NCBI GenBank assembly: GCA_963808545.1
Contig: CAWEGB010000008.1
Span: 372,001 to 436,000 of the forward strand
Length of the DNA stretch: 64,000 nt
Direction: 5' to 3'
DNA from: JACVRW01 sp963808545
GTDB taxonomy: Bacteria > Actinomycetota > Thermoleophilia > Solirubrobacterales > Thermoleophilaceae
Positions 44,694 to 52,150 of the stretch are shown here, piece after piece. Below the pieces are notes generated by a model, which saw nothing but the letters and a program-made list of their open reading frames with translations, was not told the DNA's origin and searched no databases. A program made the position numbers and the translations under genes. Each line of letters opens with the position of its first letter. Positions within the stretch are counted from its first letter, which is position 1.

Positions 44694-45158
44694 CGGCACC
44701 CGCCCGAGCTCGGCCAGCGCGCGCTCGTACTCGTCGAGGCGCCGGAACGGCCGCAGCCAGGCCCAGCCCGGCTGATAGCGCAGCTCGGACGCGCGGTGGC
44801 GCTCACCCGTCGGCCGGAGCCGGCGCCGTCGCGGGCTCGCATCCAGCGACGGGGTCTCCTCCAGCAGGATGCTCGCCTGGAGCATTGCGGTGAGCGTGGT
44901 GAGCTCGCGCTCGGTGGCGGGGCGCGGCCGGCCACCGGCGTCCGTGTAGCGGTCCCACGCCCTGGCGAAGCTGACGAGACTGGTGCGGCCCCCGTTGCGG
45001 TGGGCGGCGAGCATCGGGCAGACACCGCCCGAGCCATCGGTGTAGGCGCCGACGATTATGCGGTTGGCCTCCACTCCCCCGAGCATCGCCCGCCGGGTGG
45101 CGAGCGGCAGGCAGTCCACCGCGGTGCGCAGGTCGCGCGCGGGACGACGGCGGGTCAT
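44634..45158 (-). CDS. Conserved-looking hypothetical protein
   Basis: 174 residues from ATG 45158 (GGAGG 10 nt upstream). The first half has DCLPLATRRAMLGGVEANRI, IIVGAYTDGSGGVCPMLAAH and FARAWDRYT, which read like a real domain. The second half is Arg-rich with RYQPGWAWLRPFRRLDEYE. No signal peptide or membrane helix. I do not recognise the family. It overlaps the SDR 3' end by 60 bases and is divergent from the F420-type oxidoreductase gene. Confidence 0.65.
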   Translation of the reverse strand: MTRRRPARDLRTAVDCLPLATRRAMLGGVEANRIIVGAYTDGSGGVCPMLAAHRNGGRTSLVSFARAWDRYTDAGGRPRPATERELTTLTAMLQASILLEETPSLDASPRRRRLRPTGERHRASELRYQPGWAWLRPFRRLDEYERALAELGRVPSEVGVGPAQELDLGHDAVR

Positions 45159-45236
45159 GGCTGCTCGGCCTCCATCAGCGGCTGGCATAGGATGCTCGTC
45201 CCCGGTCAGGCTCGCAAGGCGCGAAAGGAGACGTGC

Positions 45237-46271
45237 ATGAGGCTCGGGTTGAACGTCGGCTACTGGGGCCTCGGACTCACCTCGGAGGGGCAGCTGGAGC
45301 TGGTCCAGGAGGCCGAGAAGGCCGGCTTCGACTCGGTCTGGGCGGCCGAGGCCTACGGGTCGGACGTGGCCACCGTCCTGGCGTGGCTCGCAGCCCAGAC
45401 GTCGCGCATCAAGATCGGCGCGGCGATCTTTCAGATGCCGGCCCGCTCACCGGCCATGGTCGCGATGACCGCCGCCACCCTCGATCAGCTGTCGGGCGGC
45501 CGGATGATCATCGGCATCGGCTCCTCGGGGCCACAGGTGGCGGAAGGCTGGCACGGCCAGCGCTTCGCCAAGCAACTGCAGCGCACACGCGAGTACGTGG
45601 CGATCGTTCGCAAGGCGCTGGCGCGCGAGCGGCTCGTCTACGAAGGCGACCAGTACACGCTGCCGCTGCCGGACGGTCCCGGGAAGGCGCTCAAGCTGAT
45701 GATCGGCCCGGTGCAGGAGCGCATCCCGATCTACGTCGCGGCGATCGGCCCCAAGAACATGCAGCTCACCGGCGAGATCGCGGACGGCTGGCTGCCCATC
45801 TTCTTCTCCCCCGAGCACGTCGGCGAGTCGCGCGAGCTGCTCGACGAGGGCGCCGGACGGGCCGGCCGCACACTCGACGAGTCCTTCGACGTAGCCCCCA
45901 CCGTCAACATCAGCATCGACGACGACGTCGACCGGGCGCGCGACCAGATGCGGCCCTTCATCGCGCTCTACGTCGGGGGGATGGGATCGCGCGACCGCAA
46001 CTTCTACAACTCGCTGGTCCAGCGCTACGGGTTCGAGGATGCCGCGAAGGAGATCCAGGACCTCTACCTGGAGGGCAAGAAGGACGAAGCGGCGGCCGCG
46101 ATTCCCAAGGAGCTGATCGACACCATCACGCTCGTGGGGCCCAAGGAGATGATTCGCGACCGGCTCGCCGTGTACCGCGACGCCGGGGTCGGGACCCTGA
46201 TCGCGAGCCCCGTCTCCTTCGACCCCGAGGAGCGAAAGCGAATGGTCCACGAGCTCGCGGAGCTGACCTGA
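45237..46271 (+). CDS. LLM-class, probably F420-dependent, oxidoreductase
   Basis: 344 residues, luciferase-like TIM barrel: LGLNVGYWGLGLTSEGQLEL, GFDSVWAAEAYGSDVATVL, IKIGAAIFQMPARSPAMVAM, LGGRM-like LSGGRMIIGIGSSGPQVAEGW. It resembles actinobacterial F420-dependent reductases rather than FMN luciferases. AAAGGAG precedes the ATG, and a TAGGAT box (45188-45193) may be the -10. Its stop overlaps the next gene's start. Substrate unknown. Confidence 0.88.
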   Translation: MRLGLNVGYWGLGLTSEGQLELVQEAEKAGFDSVWAAEAYGSDVATVLAWLAAQTSRIKIGAAIFQMPARSPAMVAMTAATLDQLSGGRMIIGIGSSGPQVAEGWHGQRFAKQLQRTREYVAIVRKALARERLVYEGDQYTLPLPDGPGKALKLMIGPVQERIPIYVAAIGPKNMQLTGEIADGWLPIFFSPEHVGESRELLDEGAGRAGRTLDESFDVAPTVNISIDDDVDRARDQMRPFIALYVGGMGSRDRNFYNSLVQRYGFEDAAKEIQDLYLEGKKDEAAAAIPKELIDTITLVGPKEMIRDRLAVYRDAGVGTLIASPVSFDPEERKRMVHELAELT

Positions 46272-47491
46272 GCGCAGGCCGGCGCTTCCTGATCGCGGCC
46301 TTCGGCGACCCGGGCCACGCCTTCCCGGCGATCGCCCTGGGCGCCGAGCTCGCCCGTCGCGGCCACGAGGTGACGCTGGAGACGTGGGAGCGCTGGCGCG
46401 AGCCGGCGGAGCGCGAGGGCATGCGCTTCGCCGCCGCGCCCGAGTACCAGGTGTTCCCGACCCGGGAGCGGCCACTGAAGCCCTACGAGGCGGCCGTCAA
46501 GGCCTCGGCCGTCACACGGGAGCTGATCCGGGCCGCCGATCCCGAGGTGGTGGTGGCCGACATCCTCACCGTGGCGGCAGCGCTGGCCGCCGAGCTGGAG
46601 CAGCGGCGCTGGGCCACCCTGGTACCGCACGTGCTCCCCGCCGGCGAGCGAGGCTTCCCCGTCTACGCGGTCGGCGCCGTCTACCCGCGCACGCGCGCGG
46701 GGCAACGGCTGTGGGAGCTCAGCCGGCCTCTGCTCATGCGCGGCGAGGAGCAGGGGCGCGGCGAGCTCAACGGAGCCCGGGCGCGGGTGGGCCTGCCGGC
46801 GCTCGGCCACGTGCACGGCGGCATCTCGCGCGAGCTCGCGCTGGTGGCCACCTTCCCTCAGCTCGAGTACCCGCGCGAGGTCGCACCGCCGGCGATGAGG
46901 ATCACGGGTCCGCTGCTGTGGGAGCAACCGTTCGGCGACGTCGACCTGCCGCCGGGCGACGACCCGCTCGTGCTGGTGGCGCCGAGCACGTCGCAGGACC
47001 CCGAGGGGCAGCTGTTGCGAGCCGCGCTCGACGGGCTGGCCTCCGAGCCGCTGCGGGTGCTGGCCACGACCAACCGGCGGGCTCCGGAGCAGCCCCTGCC
47101 CACGCCGGCCAACGCGCGCCTGGTGGACTGGGTCTCGTACGCGAGGACCATGCCGCACTGCAGCGCCGTGGTCTGCCACGCCGGCCACGGAACGCTCGCG
47201 CGGGCGCTCGCCTGCGGAGTGCCCGTGGTGGCCTGCCCCCACGCCGGCGACATGGCGGAGAACGCGGCACGCGTGCGCTGGGCCGGTGTGGGCGTCTCGC
47301 TCCCGCGCCGCTTCCATACCGCGCGCGGGGTCCGGCTGGCGGTGCGCCGCCTGCTCGGGGAGCCGAGCTACGCCGAGCGGGCGCTGGAGCTGCGGCGCTG
47401 GTCGGACGCGCACGACGGGCCGGCGGCGGCCGCCGACGCCGTGGAGGAGCTGGCCGGTTCCCGGATCCGATACCCCCACGGGGTACAGTAG
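46268..47491 (+). CDS. GT1-like (UGT/MGT family) glycosyltransferase, probable CTG start
   Basis: 407 residues. GT-B enzyme: N-terminal RFLIAAFGDPGHAFPAIALG and C-terminal donor site VDWVSYARTMPHCSAVVCHAGHGTLARALACGVPVVACP with the conserved HxGxGT. No ATG, GTG or TTG lies in frame between the previous stop and the conserved RFLIAAFG strand. CTG at 46268 is placed exactly as the usual 4-base overlap (CTGA), with GGAG five bases upstream, and is the best start. Likely glycosylates a small molecule or lipid. The 3' end contains the csoR operator. Confidence 0.82.
   Translation: MSAGRRFLIAAFGDPGHAFPAIALGAELARRGHEVTLETWERWREPAEREGMRFAAAPEYQVFPTRERPLKPYEAAVKASAVTRELIRAADPEVVVADILTVAAALAAELEQRRWATLVPHVLPAGERGFPVYAVGAVYPRTRAGQRLWELSRPLLMRGEEQGRGELNGARARVGLPALGHVHGGISRELALVATFPQLEYPREVAPPAMRITGPLLWEQPFGDVDLPPGDDPLVLVAPSTSQDPEGQLLRAALDGLASEPLRVLATTNRRAPEQPLPTPANARLVDWVSYARTMPHCSAVVCHAGHGTLARALACGVPVVACPHAGDMAENAARVRWAGVGVSLPRRFHTARGVRLAVRRLLGEPSYAERALELRRWSDAHDGPAAAADAVEELAGSRIRYPHGVQ
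47471..47485 (+). promoter_or_regulatory. CsoR-type operator palindrome
   Basis: TACCCC CAC GGGGTA, a 15-bp palindrome of the G-tract type bound by CsoR-family repressors, 10 bases before the csoR ATG. It overlaps a TACAGT box (47484-47489) that sits 6 nt from the ATG, so bound repressor would block the promoter. It lies inside the end of the glycosyltransferase gene. Confidence 0.75.
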
Positions 47492-47495
47492 GCGC

Positions 47496-47783
47496 ATGGC
47501 CACCCAAGCTCGCGGTTACTCCGCCACCAAGGATCAGCTCCAGGGCCGCCTGCGCCGGATCGAGGGTCAGGTGCGCGGCATCGAGAAGATGGTCGACGAG
47601 GAGCGCTACTGCATCGACGTCCTCACTCAGATCGGAGCGGTTCAGGCCGCGCTGGACAAGGTGGCGCTCGGCCTCCTCGACGATCACGCCCGCCACTGCG
47701 TGGTGGGCGGCAAGGAGTCCGAGCAGGAGGAGATGACGAGCGAGCTGATGGCCGCGGTCGGCCGGCTCATGCGGCGCGGCTGA
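47496..47783 (+). CDS. csoR: Copper-sensing repressor CsoR family
   Basis: 95 residues, four-helix DUF156 fold: QLQGRLRRIEGQVRGIEKMV. Cu(I) ligands Cys39 (RYCIDVL), His64 and Cys68 (DDHARHC) have the same 25 and 4 spacing as known CsoR. It should be released from DNA when Cu(I) binds. No copper ATPase or chaperone gene is next to it, so autoregulation plus a remote target is likely. Confidence 0.93.
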   Translation: MATQARGYSATKDQLQGRLRRIEGQVRGIEKMVDEERYCIDVLTQIGAVQAALDKVALGLLDDHARHCVVGGKESEQEEMTSELMAAVGRLMRRG

Positions 47784-47860
47784 GATACCAAGCCAAAGGC
47801 TCGCGGGCACCGCCCGCTCGCCGTCCGGCTCGCGTTATGCCCAAGTGACGCCGCCCCGCG

Positions 47861-47866
47861 TACCGT
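47861..47866 (+). promoter_or_regulatory. Putative -10 box (TACCGT), leaderless start
   Basis: TACCGT, 7 nt before the GTG of the HtrA-like gene, with no ribosome site between. Confidence 0.4.
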
Positions 47867-47873
47867 CGCGGAC

Positions 47874-49034
47874 GTGACGCCGAACGACAGCCTGTGGGTG
47901 GACCGCGAGCGTGACGCCGACGGGGGACCCTTCTCGTCCGCACGCTGGAACCGTCAGGCCCGCGAGGCGCGTCCGCCCGCCGGCGACCCCGAGCCGACCC
48001 CTCCGCCCGAGCCCCCGCGGCGGCGCCGGGCGCTGCTGCCCCTGGCCGCGCTGGCCACGGCCCTGGTGGCTCTGGCCGTGGGCGCCTTCTCCCTCTTGGC
48101 CGACAACGACGACGCAGGCTCACTTCCCGGTGCGGCCGACTCGCGCCCCGTGCCCACAGCGGCCGCCGGCCGGGTCTACCAGACCGCCGGTCCCGGGGTG
48201 GTCTCGGTCCGGGCCGGCTCGGCCTCGGGCACCGGCTTCGTGGTCCGCGGCGACGGCACGATCGTCACCAACGCACACGTGGTGGGCGACGCTCAGACGG
48301 CCACCGTTCGCTTCAACGACAGCGGGCGCCTCGTGGAGGCCGACGTGCTGGGCACCGACCCCTCCTCCGACCTCGCCGCGCTGAGGGTCGATCCCGGTAG
48401 CGTCGACAACCTGCGGCCGCTGCCGCTCGCCGACTCGGAGAAGGTGCGCGTGGGTGACCAGGTGATCGCCATCGGACATCCCTTCGGCCTCGACCGCACG
48501 GCCACCCAGGGCATCGTCTCAGGCGTGGGCCGCGAGATCCAGGCGCCCGACGGCTTCCAGATCGAGGAGGCCATCCAGACCGACGCGCCGATCAATCCCG
48601 GCAACTCCGGCGGGCCGCTCCTGGACGTGCGCGGGCGCGTGATCGGAGTCAACTCCCAGATCGCCACCGGCGGTAGCCAGGGCAACATCGGGATCGGCTT
48701 CGCCGTCTCGGCCAACACGGTGCGCGACGTGATCCCGCGGCTCGCGCGCGGCGAGAAGATCGAACGGCCCTACCTGGGCGTCACCACCACTCCGGATTCC
48801 CGCGGCGCGGGCGTGGTCGACGTTGCCCCGGCCGGTCCCGCCGCCGACGCCGGCGTGGAGGCCGGCGACGTGATCATCAGCGTGGACGGCCGCTCGGTGA
48901 GCGAGCCCGAGGACGTCTCCGAGGCCATCTCCGGCAAGAAGCCGGGCGACCAGGTGCGCGTCGAGCTGGTGCGTGATGGCGAGCCGCGCACGATCACCGT
49001 CACCCTCGACGCCCGCCCCCAGCGCACGCCGTGA
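47874..49034 (+). CDS. HtrA/DegP-like membrane-anchored serine protease
   Basis: 386 residues. A Pro/Arg-rich cytoplasmic N-terminus, one membrane helix (about 53-75), a trypsin-like domain with His in TNAHVVG, Asp in SSDLAAL and Ser in NPGNSGGPLLD, and a C-terminal PDZ domain (RPYLGVTT, then GVEAGDVIISVDG). It would remove or refold damaged exported proteins at the outer face. The stop overlaps the VWA gene by 4 bases, so the two form an operon. Confidence 0.93.
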   Translation: MTPNDSLWVDRERDADGGPFSSARWNRQAREARPPAGDPEPTPPPEPPRRRRALLPLAALATALVALAVGAFSLLADNDDAGSLPGAADSRPVPTAAAGRVYQTAGPGVVSVRAGSASGTGFVVRGDGTIVTNAHVVGDAQTATVRFNDSGRLVEADVLGTDPSSDLAALRVDPGSVDNLRPLPLADSEKVRVGDQVIAIGHPFGLDRTATQGIVSGVGREIQAPDGFQIEEAIQTDAPINPGNSGGPLLDVRGRVIGVNSQIATGGSQGNIGIGFAVSANTVRDVIPRLARGEKIERPYLGVTTTPDSRGAGVVDVAPAGPAADAGVEAGDVIISVDGRSVSEPEDVSEAISGKKPGDQVRVELVRDGEPRTITVTLDARPQRTP

Positions 49035-50029
49035 GCTTCCAGGCCCCCTGGTTCCTGCTGCTCCTGCTGGCGCTGCCGCTGGTGGTGGCCGCCTACGTGC
49101 TGATCGACCGGCGGCGTGGCCGTGCCGCCGGACGCTTTGCCTCGCCCGCGCTCATGGCCTCGGTGGCCCCGGTGCGCCCGGGCGTGCGCCGCCATCTCCC
49201 CCTCGCGGCCTACGCCGTGGCACTGGCCATCGGGGCGATCGCCCTGGCCCGGCCGGAAGCCACCGTGGCCGTGCCCGAGGAGCGCGCGTCAGTGGTGCTG
49301 GTGACCGACGTCTCCGGGTCCATGCTGTCGCGCGACGTGGCTCCCTCGCGGATGAGCGCCGTGCGGCGCGCCGCGCTCGACTTCGTGGACCGGGCACCCA
49401 GCGAGCTGCGGGTCGGAGCCGTGAGCTTCAACCAGGCGGTGCAGGCGATCGAACCGCCGCGGGCCGAGCGGGAACGTACCCGCGCGCTGATCGCGAGCCT
49501 GCGCCCGAGCGGCGGCACCGCCACCGGAAGCGGCCTGGCCGCGGCGCTGGGGCTGCTGGAGCAGTCACGGGCGCGCGGCGACGACCGCCCCGCCGGCGAC
49601 CGCGCTCGGCGTGAGCGCAACGGGCGCGACCCGGCGGCCGTGATCCTGATCTCCGACGGCGCGGCCACGCACGGCCGCGATCCCATCCCCGTGGCCCGCG
49701 AGGCCGCCCGCGCGCGGATTCCCGTCTACACCGTCGCGCTCGGCACCGACGAGGGGACGATCGAGGTCGAGCGGCCCGACGGCTCGACCGCCACCCGCTC
49801 GGTGCCGCCCGACCGCGACACCATGAGAAGGATCGCGGCGATCAGCGGCGGCCGCACCTTCTCGGCCAATGCCGATGAGGAGCTGGCGTCCGTCTACGAG
49901 CGCCTCGGCTCCCGCGTGGCCACCCGGGAGGAGCGCCGGCAGGTGACCTCCGCCTTCGCCGGCGGAGCGGTGGTGCTGCTGATCATGGGCGGAGCGCTGT
50001 CGCTGCGCTGGTTCGGGCGACTGCCGTAA
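49031..50029 (+). CDS. VWA-domain membrane protein (BatA-like), first copy
   Basis: 332 residues. Membrane helices at both ends (FLLLLLALPLVVAAYVL, the segment before PEATVAVP, and VVLLIMGGALSL) frame a von Willebrand A domain with an intact MIDAS: VTDVSGSML, then later Thr and Asp (GGTATGSG, LISDGAATHG). GTG start in a GTGA overlap with the HtrA gene. It is close in layout to the VWA gene at 54123, so one arose by duplication. Probably a partner of the MoxR ATPase. Confidence 0.88.
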   Translation: MSFQAPWFLLLLLALPLVVAAYVLIDRRRGRAAGRFASPALMASVAPVRPGVRRHLPLAAYAVALAIGAIALARPEATVAVPEERASVVLVTDVSGSMLSRDVAPSRMSAVRRAALDFVDRAPSELRVGAVSFNQAVQAIEPPRAERERTRALIASLRPSGGTATGSGLAAALGLLEQSRARGDDRPAGDRARRERNGRDPAAVILISDGAATHGRDPIPVAREAARARIPVYTVALGTDEGTIEVERPDGSTATRSVPPDRDTMRRIAAISGGRTFSANADEELASVYERLGSRVATREERRQVTSAFAGGAVVLLIMGGALSLRWFGRLP

Positions 50030-50058
50030 GAACTCCCTGAGCGCCGCGGCCGGTTCAC

Positions 50059-50064
50059 TAGGTT
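50059..50064 (+). promoter_or_regulatory. Putative -10 box (TAGGTT), leaderless start
   Basis: TAGGTT, 7 nt before the GTG at 50072. It supports the small reading frame that follows being expressed. Confidence 0.35.
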
Positions 50065-50071
50065 TATCGGC

Positions 50072-50269
50072 GTGCGTCGGACGCGAGCCCTGATCGCTGT
50101 GGCCGTGGTGGTGGGCGCCGGCCTGCTCGGCAGCTCCGTCCAGGGCCTGGCCGCGCTCGACGGGCGTCTGGCGGAGAGCGACCGCGCACGCGATGCGGCG
50201 GAGTTCAGGCAGGAACTGCCGGCCGCCGGCCGCCACGATTGTCCGTGGCGTGAAGATCGCCGTTCCTAG
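50072..50269 (+). CDS. Small exported or membrane-anchored protein
   Basis: 65 residues: RRTRALIAVAVVVGAGLLGSSVQGLAALDG looks like a signal or anchor helix, then a charged helix and CPWREDRRS. Its 3' part overlaps the convergent end of the histidine kinase gene. No family recognised. The promoter-like box and signal-like start argue for it; the overlap argues against. Confidence 0.4.
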   Translation: MRRTRALIAVAVVVGAGLLGSSVQGLAALDGRLAESDRARDAAEFRQELPAAGRHDCPWREDRRS

Positions 50270-51318
50270 GTAGCCGCACCGACACGCTCAGCCCGCCTGA
50301 GTCACGCGGCTCGATCACCACCTCGCCTCCGTGGGCTTCGCTCACGGCGCTGACGATGGACAGGCCCAGACCGGCACCCCGGCCGTCCGCACCGCGCTCG
50401 AGGCGCTCGAAGGGCTGGGCCAGGCGGGCCGCGGCCGCCGGAGCCACCCGCAGAACCCGAGTTCTCGACGGTCACCAGCGCGCAACCGTCCTCGCCCGTC
50501 TCGGTGCGCACCGAGACGAAGCCGCCCGGGCGGTTGTAGCGCACGCCGTTCTCCACCAGGTTGGCCACCAGGCGCTCGATCAGGGCGCGGTCGCCGGCCA
50601 GCCGCGCGGGCTCAAGCTGCTCCTCGATCCGCACACCCTGCGTCGCCGCCTCGCGCTGGGTGAGGCGGGCGGCCGTCGCTGCCGCCTGGGCGAGGTCGAG
50701 CTCTTCCTCCCGCAGCAGGCCCTGCTGGCTGCGCGCCAGGATCAGCAGGCTCGTGAGCAGAGCCTCCGTACGTCGGCTGGCCTCGATCACCGAGGCGGCC
50801 ATCTCGCGCAGCTCGCCCACGTCGGGCTCGGGGTTGGCCAGTGCGACCTCGGCCTCGGAGCGGATCACCGTCAGGGGGCTGCGCAGCTCGTGGCTGGCGT
50901 TGGCCACGAAGCGGCGCTGCGCCTCGAACGAGTCGGCCAGGCGGTCGAGCATGTCGTTGAGGGTCTCCCCCAGCTCGCGCAGGTCGTCGTGGGGCCCGGC
51001 GACCTCGATGCGCTCGCTCAGGCGCTCGTCCGAGACGCGGCGCGCCGTGCCGGTGATACGGCGGACCGGCGCGAGCATCCGTCCGGCCACGGCCCAGCCG
51101 ACGGCCACGGAGATGAGCAGGATGCCGGCAAAGGCCACCAGGTACTGGACACGCACCTCGGAGAGCGAGTCCGACGCCAGGGCGTCGGGCAGGGTGCGGT
51201 CGAAATGGCGGCCGAGCAGCCAGTAGCTGACGAGCAGGATCAGCCCGGTGGACAGCCCGCCCAGCAGCGCATAGAGCCCGGTCAGGCGCGCCCGCACCGT
51301 GGTGCGCGGCGGCTTCAT
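50205..51318 (-). CDS. Sensor histidine kinase, with an apparent frameshift in the ATPase domain
   Basis: Two membrane helices (about residues 12-32 and 52-75), HAMP (MLAPVRRITGTARRVSDERL), H box FVANASHELRSPLTVI and N box LVANLVENGVRYN in frame. After VTVENSG the frame turns to Gly/Arg-rich nonsense, while the next frame gives VLRVAPAAAARLAQPFERL, G box GRGAGLGLSIVSAVSEAHGG and VSVRLP, ending at 50205. The shift lies at 50452-50460. Uncorrected, the kinase would lack its ATP lid. Overlaps the response regulator by ATGA. Confidence 0.85.
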
Positions 51319-51968
51319 ACGCGGTACCCCGCGCCCTTGACCGTCTCGACCACCGGTGGATCGCCGAGCTTGCGGCGCAGGCGCAGGACCGTCATGCGCA
51401 CCGAGTTGGTGAAGGGGTCGGCGTTCTCGTCCCAGACACGCTCGACCAGCTCGTCGTTCGAGACGACGCCGCCCGCGGCGCCCATGAGCGTCTCCAGCAC
51501 GGCGAACTCCTTCGGGGTCAGCTCGATCCTCCGCCCGGCACGGGTGACGCTGTGGCGCACCGGGTCGAGCTCGACGTCAGCGGCACGCAGCGTTGGCGGG
51601 CGGGCCGGGTTGGCGCGCCGGGCGAGGGCGTGGAGGCGGGCCACCAGCTCGGCGAAGGCGAAGGGCTTGGGCATGTAGTCGTCCGCGCCGAGCGAGAGGC
51701 CGTCGACCGTCTGCTCGAGCCCCGAGGAGGCGGTGAGCATGAGCACGCGGCTGTCGCTCTCCTCGTCGCGGAGGGTGCGGCACACGTCGTCGCCATGAAG
51801 GACGGGAAGGTCGCGGTCGAGCACCAGCACGTCGTACGGGTTGAGACGCGCCTTGTCGAGAGCCTCACCGCCGTCGTAGGCCACGTCCACCGCCATTCCC
51901 TCGCGCCGCAGGCCGCGCGCCACCGCGTCGGCCACCCGGCGCTCGTCCTCCGCCACGAGCACGCGCAC
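51315..51968 (-). CDS. OmpR/PhoB-family response regulator
   Basis: 217 residues. Receiver with acidic pair (AEDER), phosphorylated Asp in VLVLDRDLPVLHG and Lys in YMPKPFAF; C-terminal winged helix ELTPKEFAVLETLM ... TVLRLRRKLGDPPVVETVKGAGYRV. GTG 51968 fits the receiver start and has a TACTCT box 7 nt upstream. Paired with the kinase; the promoter region is shared with moxR, a likely target. Confidence 0.93.
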   Translation of the reverse strand: MRVLVAEDERRVADAVARGLRREGMAVDVAYDGGEALDKARLNPYDVLVLDRDLPVLHGDDVCRTLRDEESDSRVLMLTASSGLEQTVDGLSLGADDYMPKPFAFAELVARLHALARRANPARPPTLRAADVELDPVRHSVTRAGRRIELTPKEFAVLETLMGAAGGVVSNDELVERVWDENADPFTNSVRMTVLRLRRKLGDPPVVETVKGAGYRV

Positions 51969-51975
51969 CTGAGTC

Positions 51976-51981
51976 AGAGTA
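51976..51981 (-). promoter_or_regulatory. Putative -10 box (TACTCT) for the response regulator
   Basis: TACTCT on the minus strand, 7 nt before the GTG. A -35 at 17 bp would fall at 51999-52004, the left edge of the 56-bp tandem repeat. Confidence 0.45.
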
Positions 51982-52000
51982 GTGGGAGTTGATTGCACTC

Positions 52001-52112
52001 CTACGCGAGGAGCGCAGCCCGAGCGCCGGTCGGGCGAGCACCGCAGCGTCAGACGTCTACGCGAGGAGCGCAGCCCGAGCGCCGGTCGGGCGAGCACCGC
52101 AGCGTCAGACGT
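52001..52112. repeat. Perfect 56-bp tandem duplication between divergent genes
   Basis: Two identical 56-bp units (52001-52056 and 52057-52112), beginning CTACGCGAGGAGCGC. Each contains the inverted repeat GCCCGA-N7-TCGGGC. The block fills the space between the expected -35 regions of the response regulator and moxR promoters. No open reading frame is supported in it. Confidence 0.9.
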
Positions 52113-52137
52113 TATCCGGCGGTGACAAGCAGGGGCC

Positions 52138-52143
52138 TAAGTT
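52138..52143 (+). promoter_or_regulatory. Putative -10 box (TAAGTT) for moxR
   Basis: TAAGTT, 7 nt before the moxR ATG; there is no ribosome site. The tandem repeat ends 25 bases upstream. Confidence 0.45.
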
Positions 52144-52150
52144 GGCGGCC

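Noticed and set aside
47488..47783. csoR as the start of a copper-resistance operon
   Set aside because: No copper ATPase, chaperone or multicopper oxidase gene follows; the next gene is an HtrA protease with its own promoter-like box.
52001..52112. CRISPR-like repeat
   Set aside because: Only two directly abutting copies with no spacers and no cas genes; it is a simple tandem duplication.
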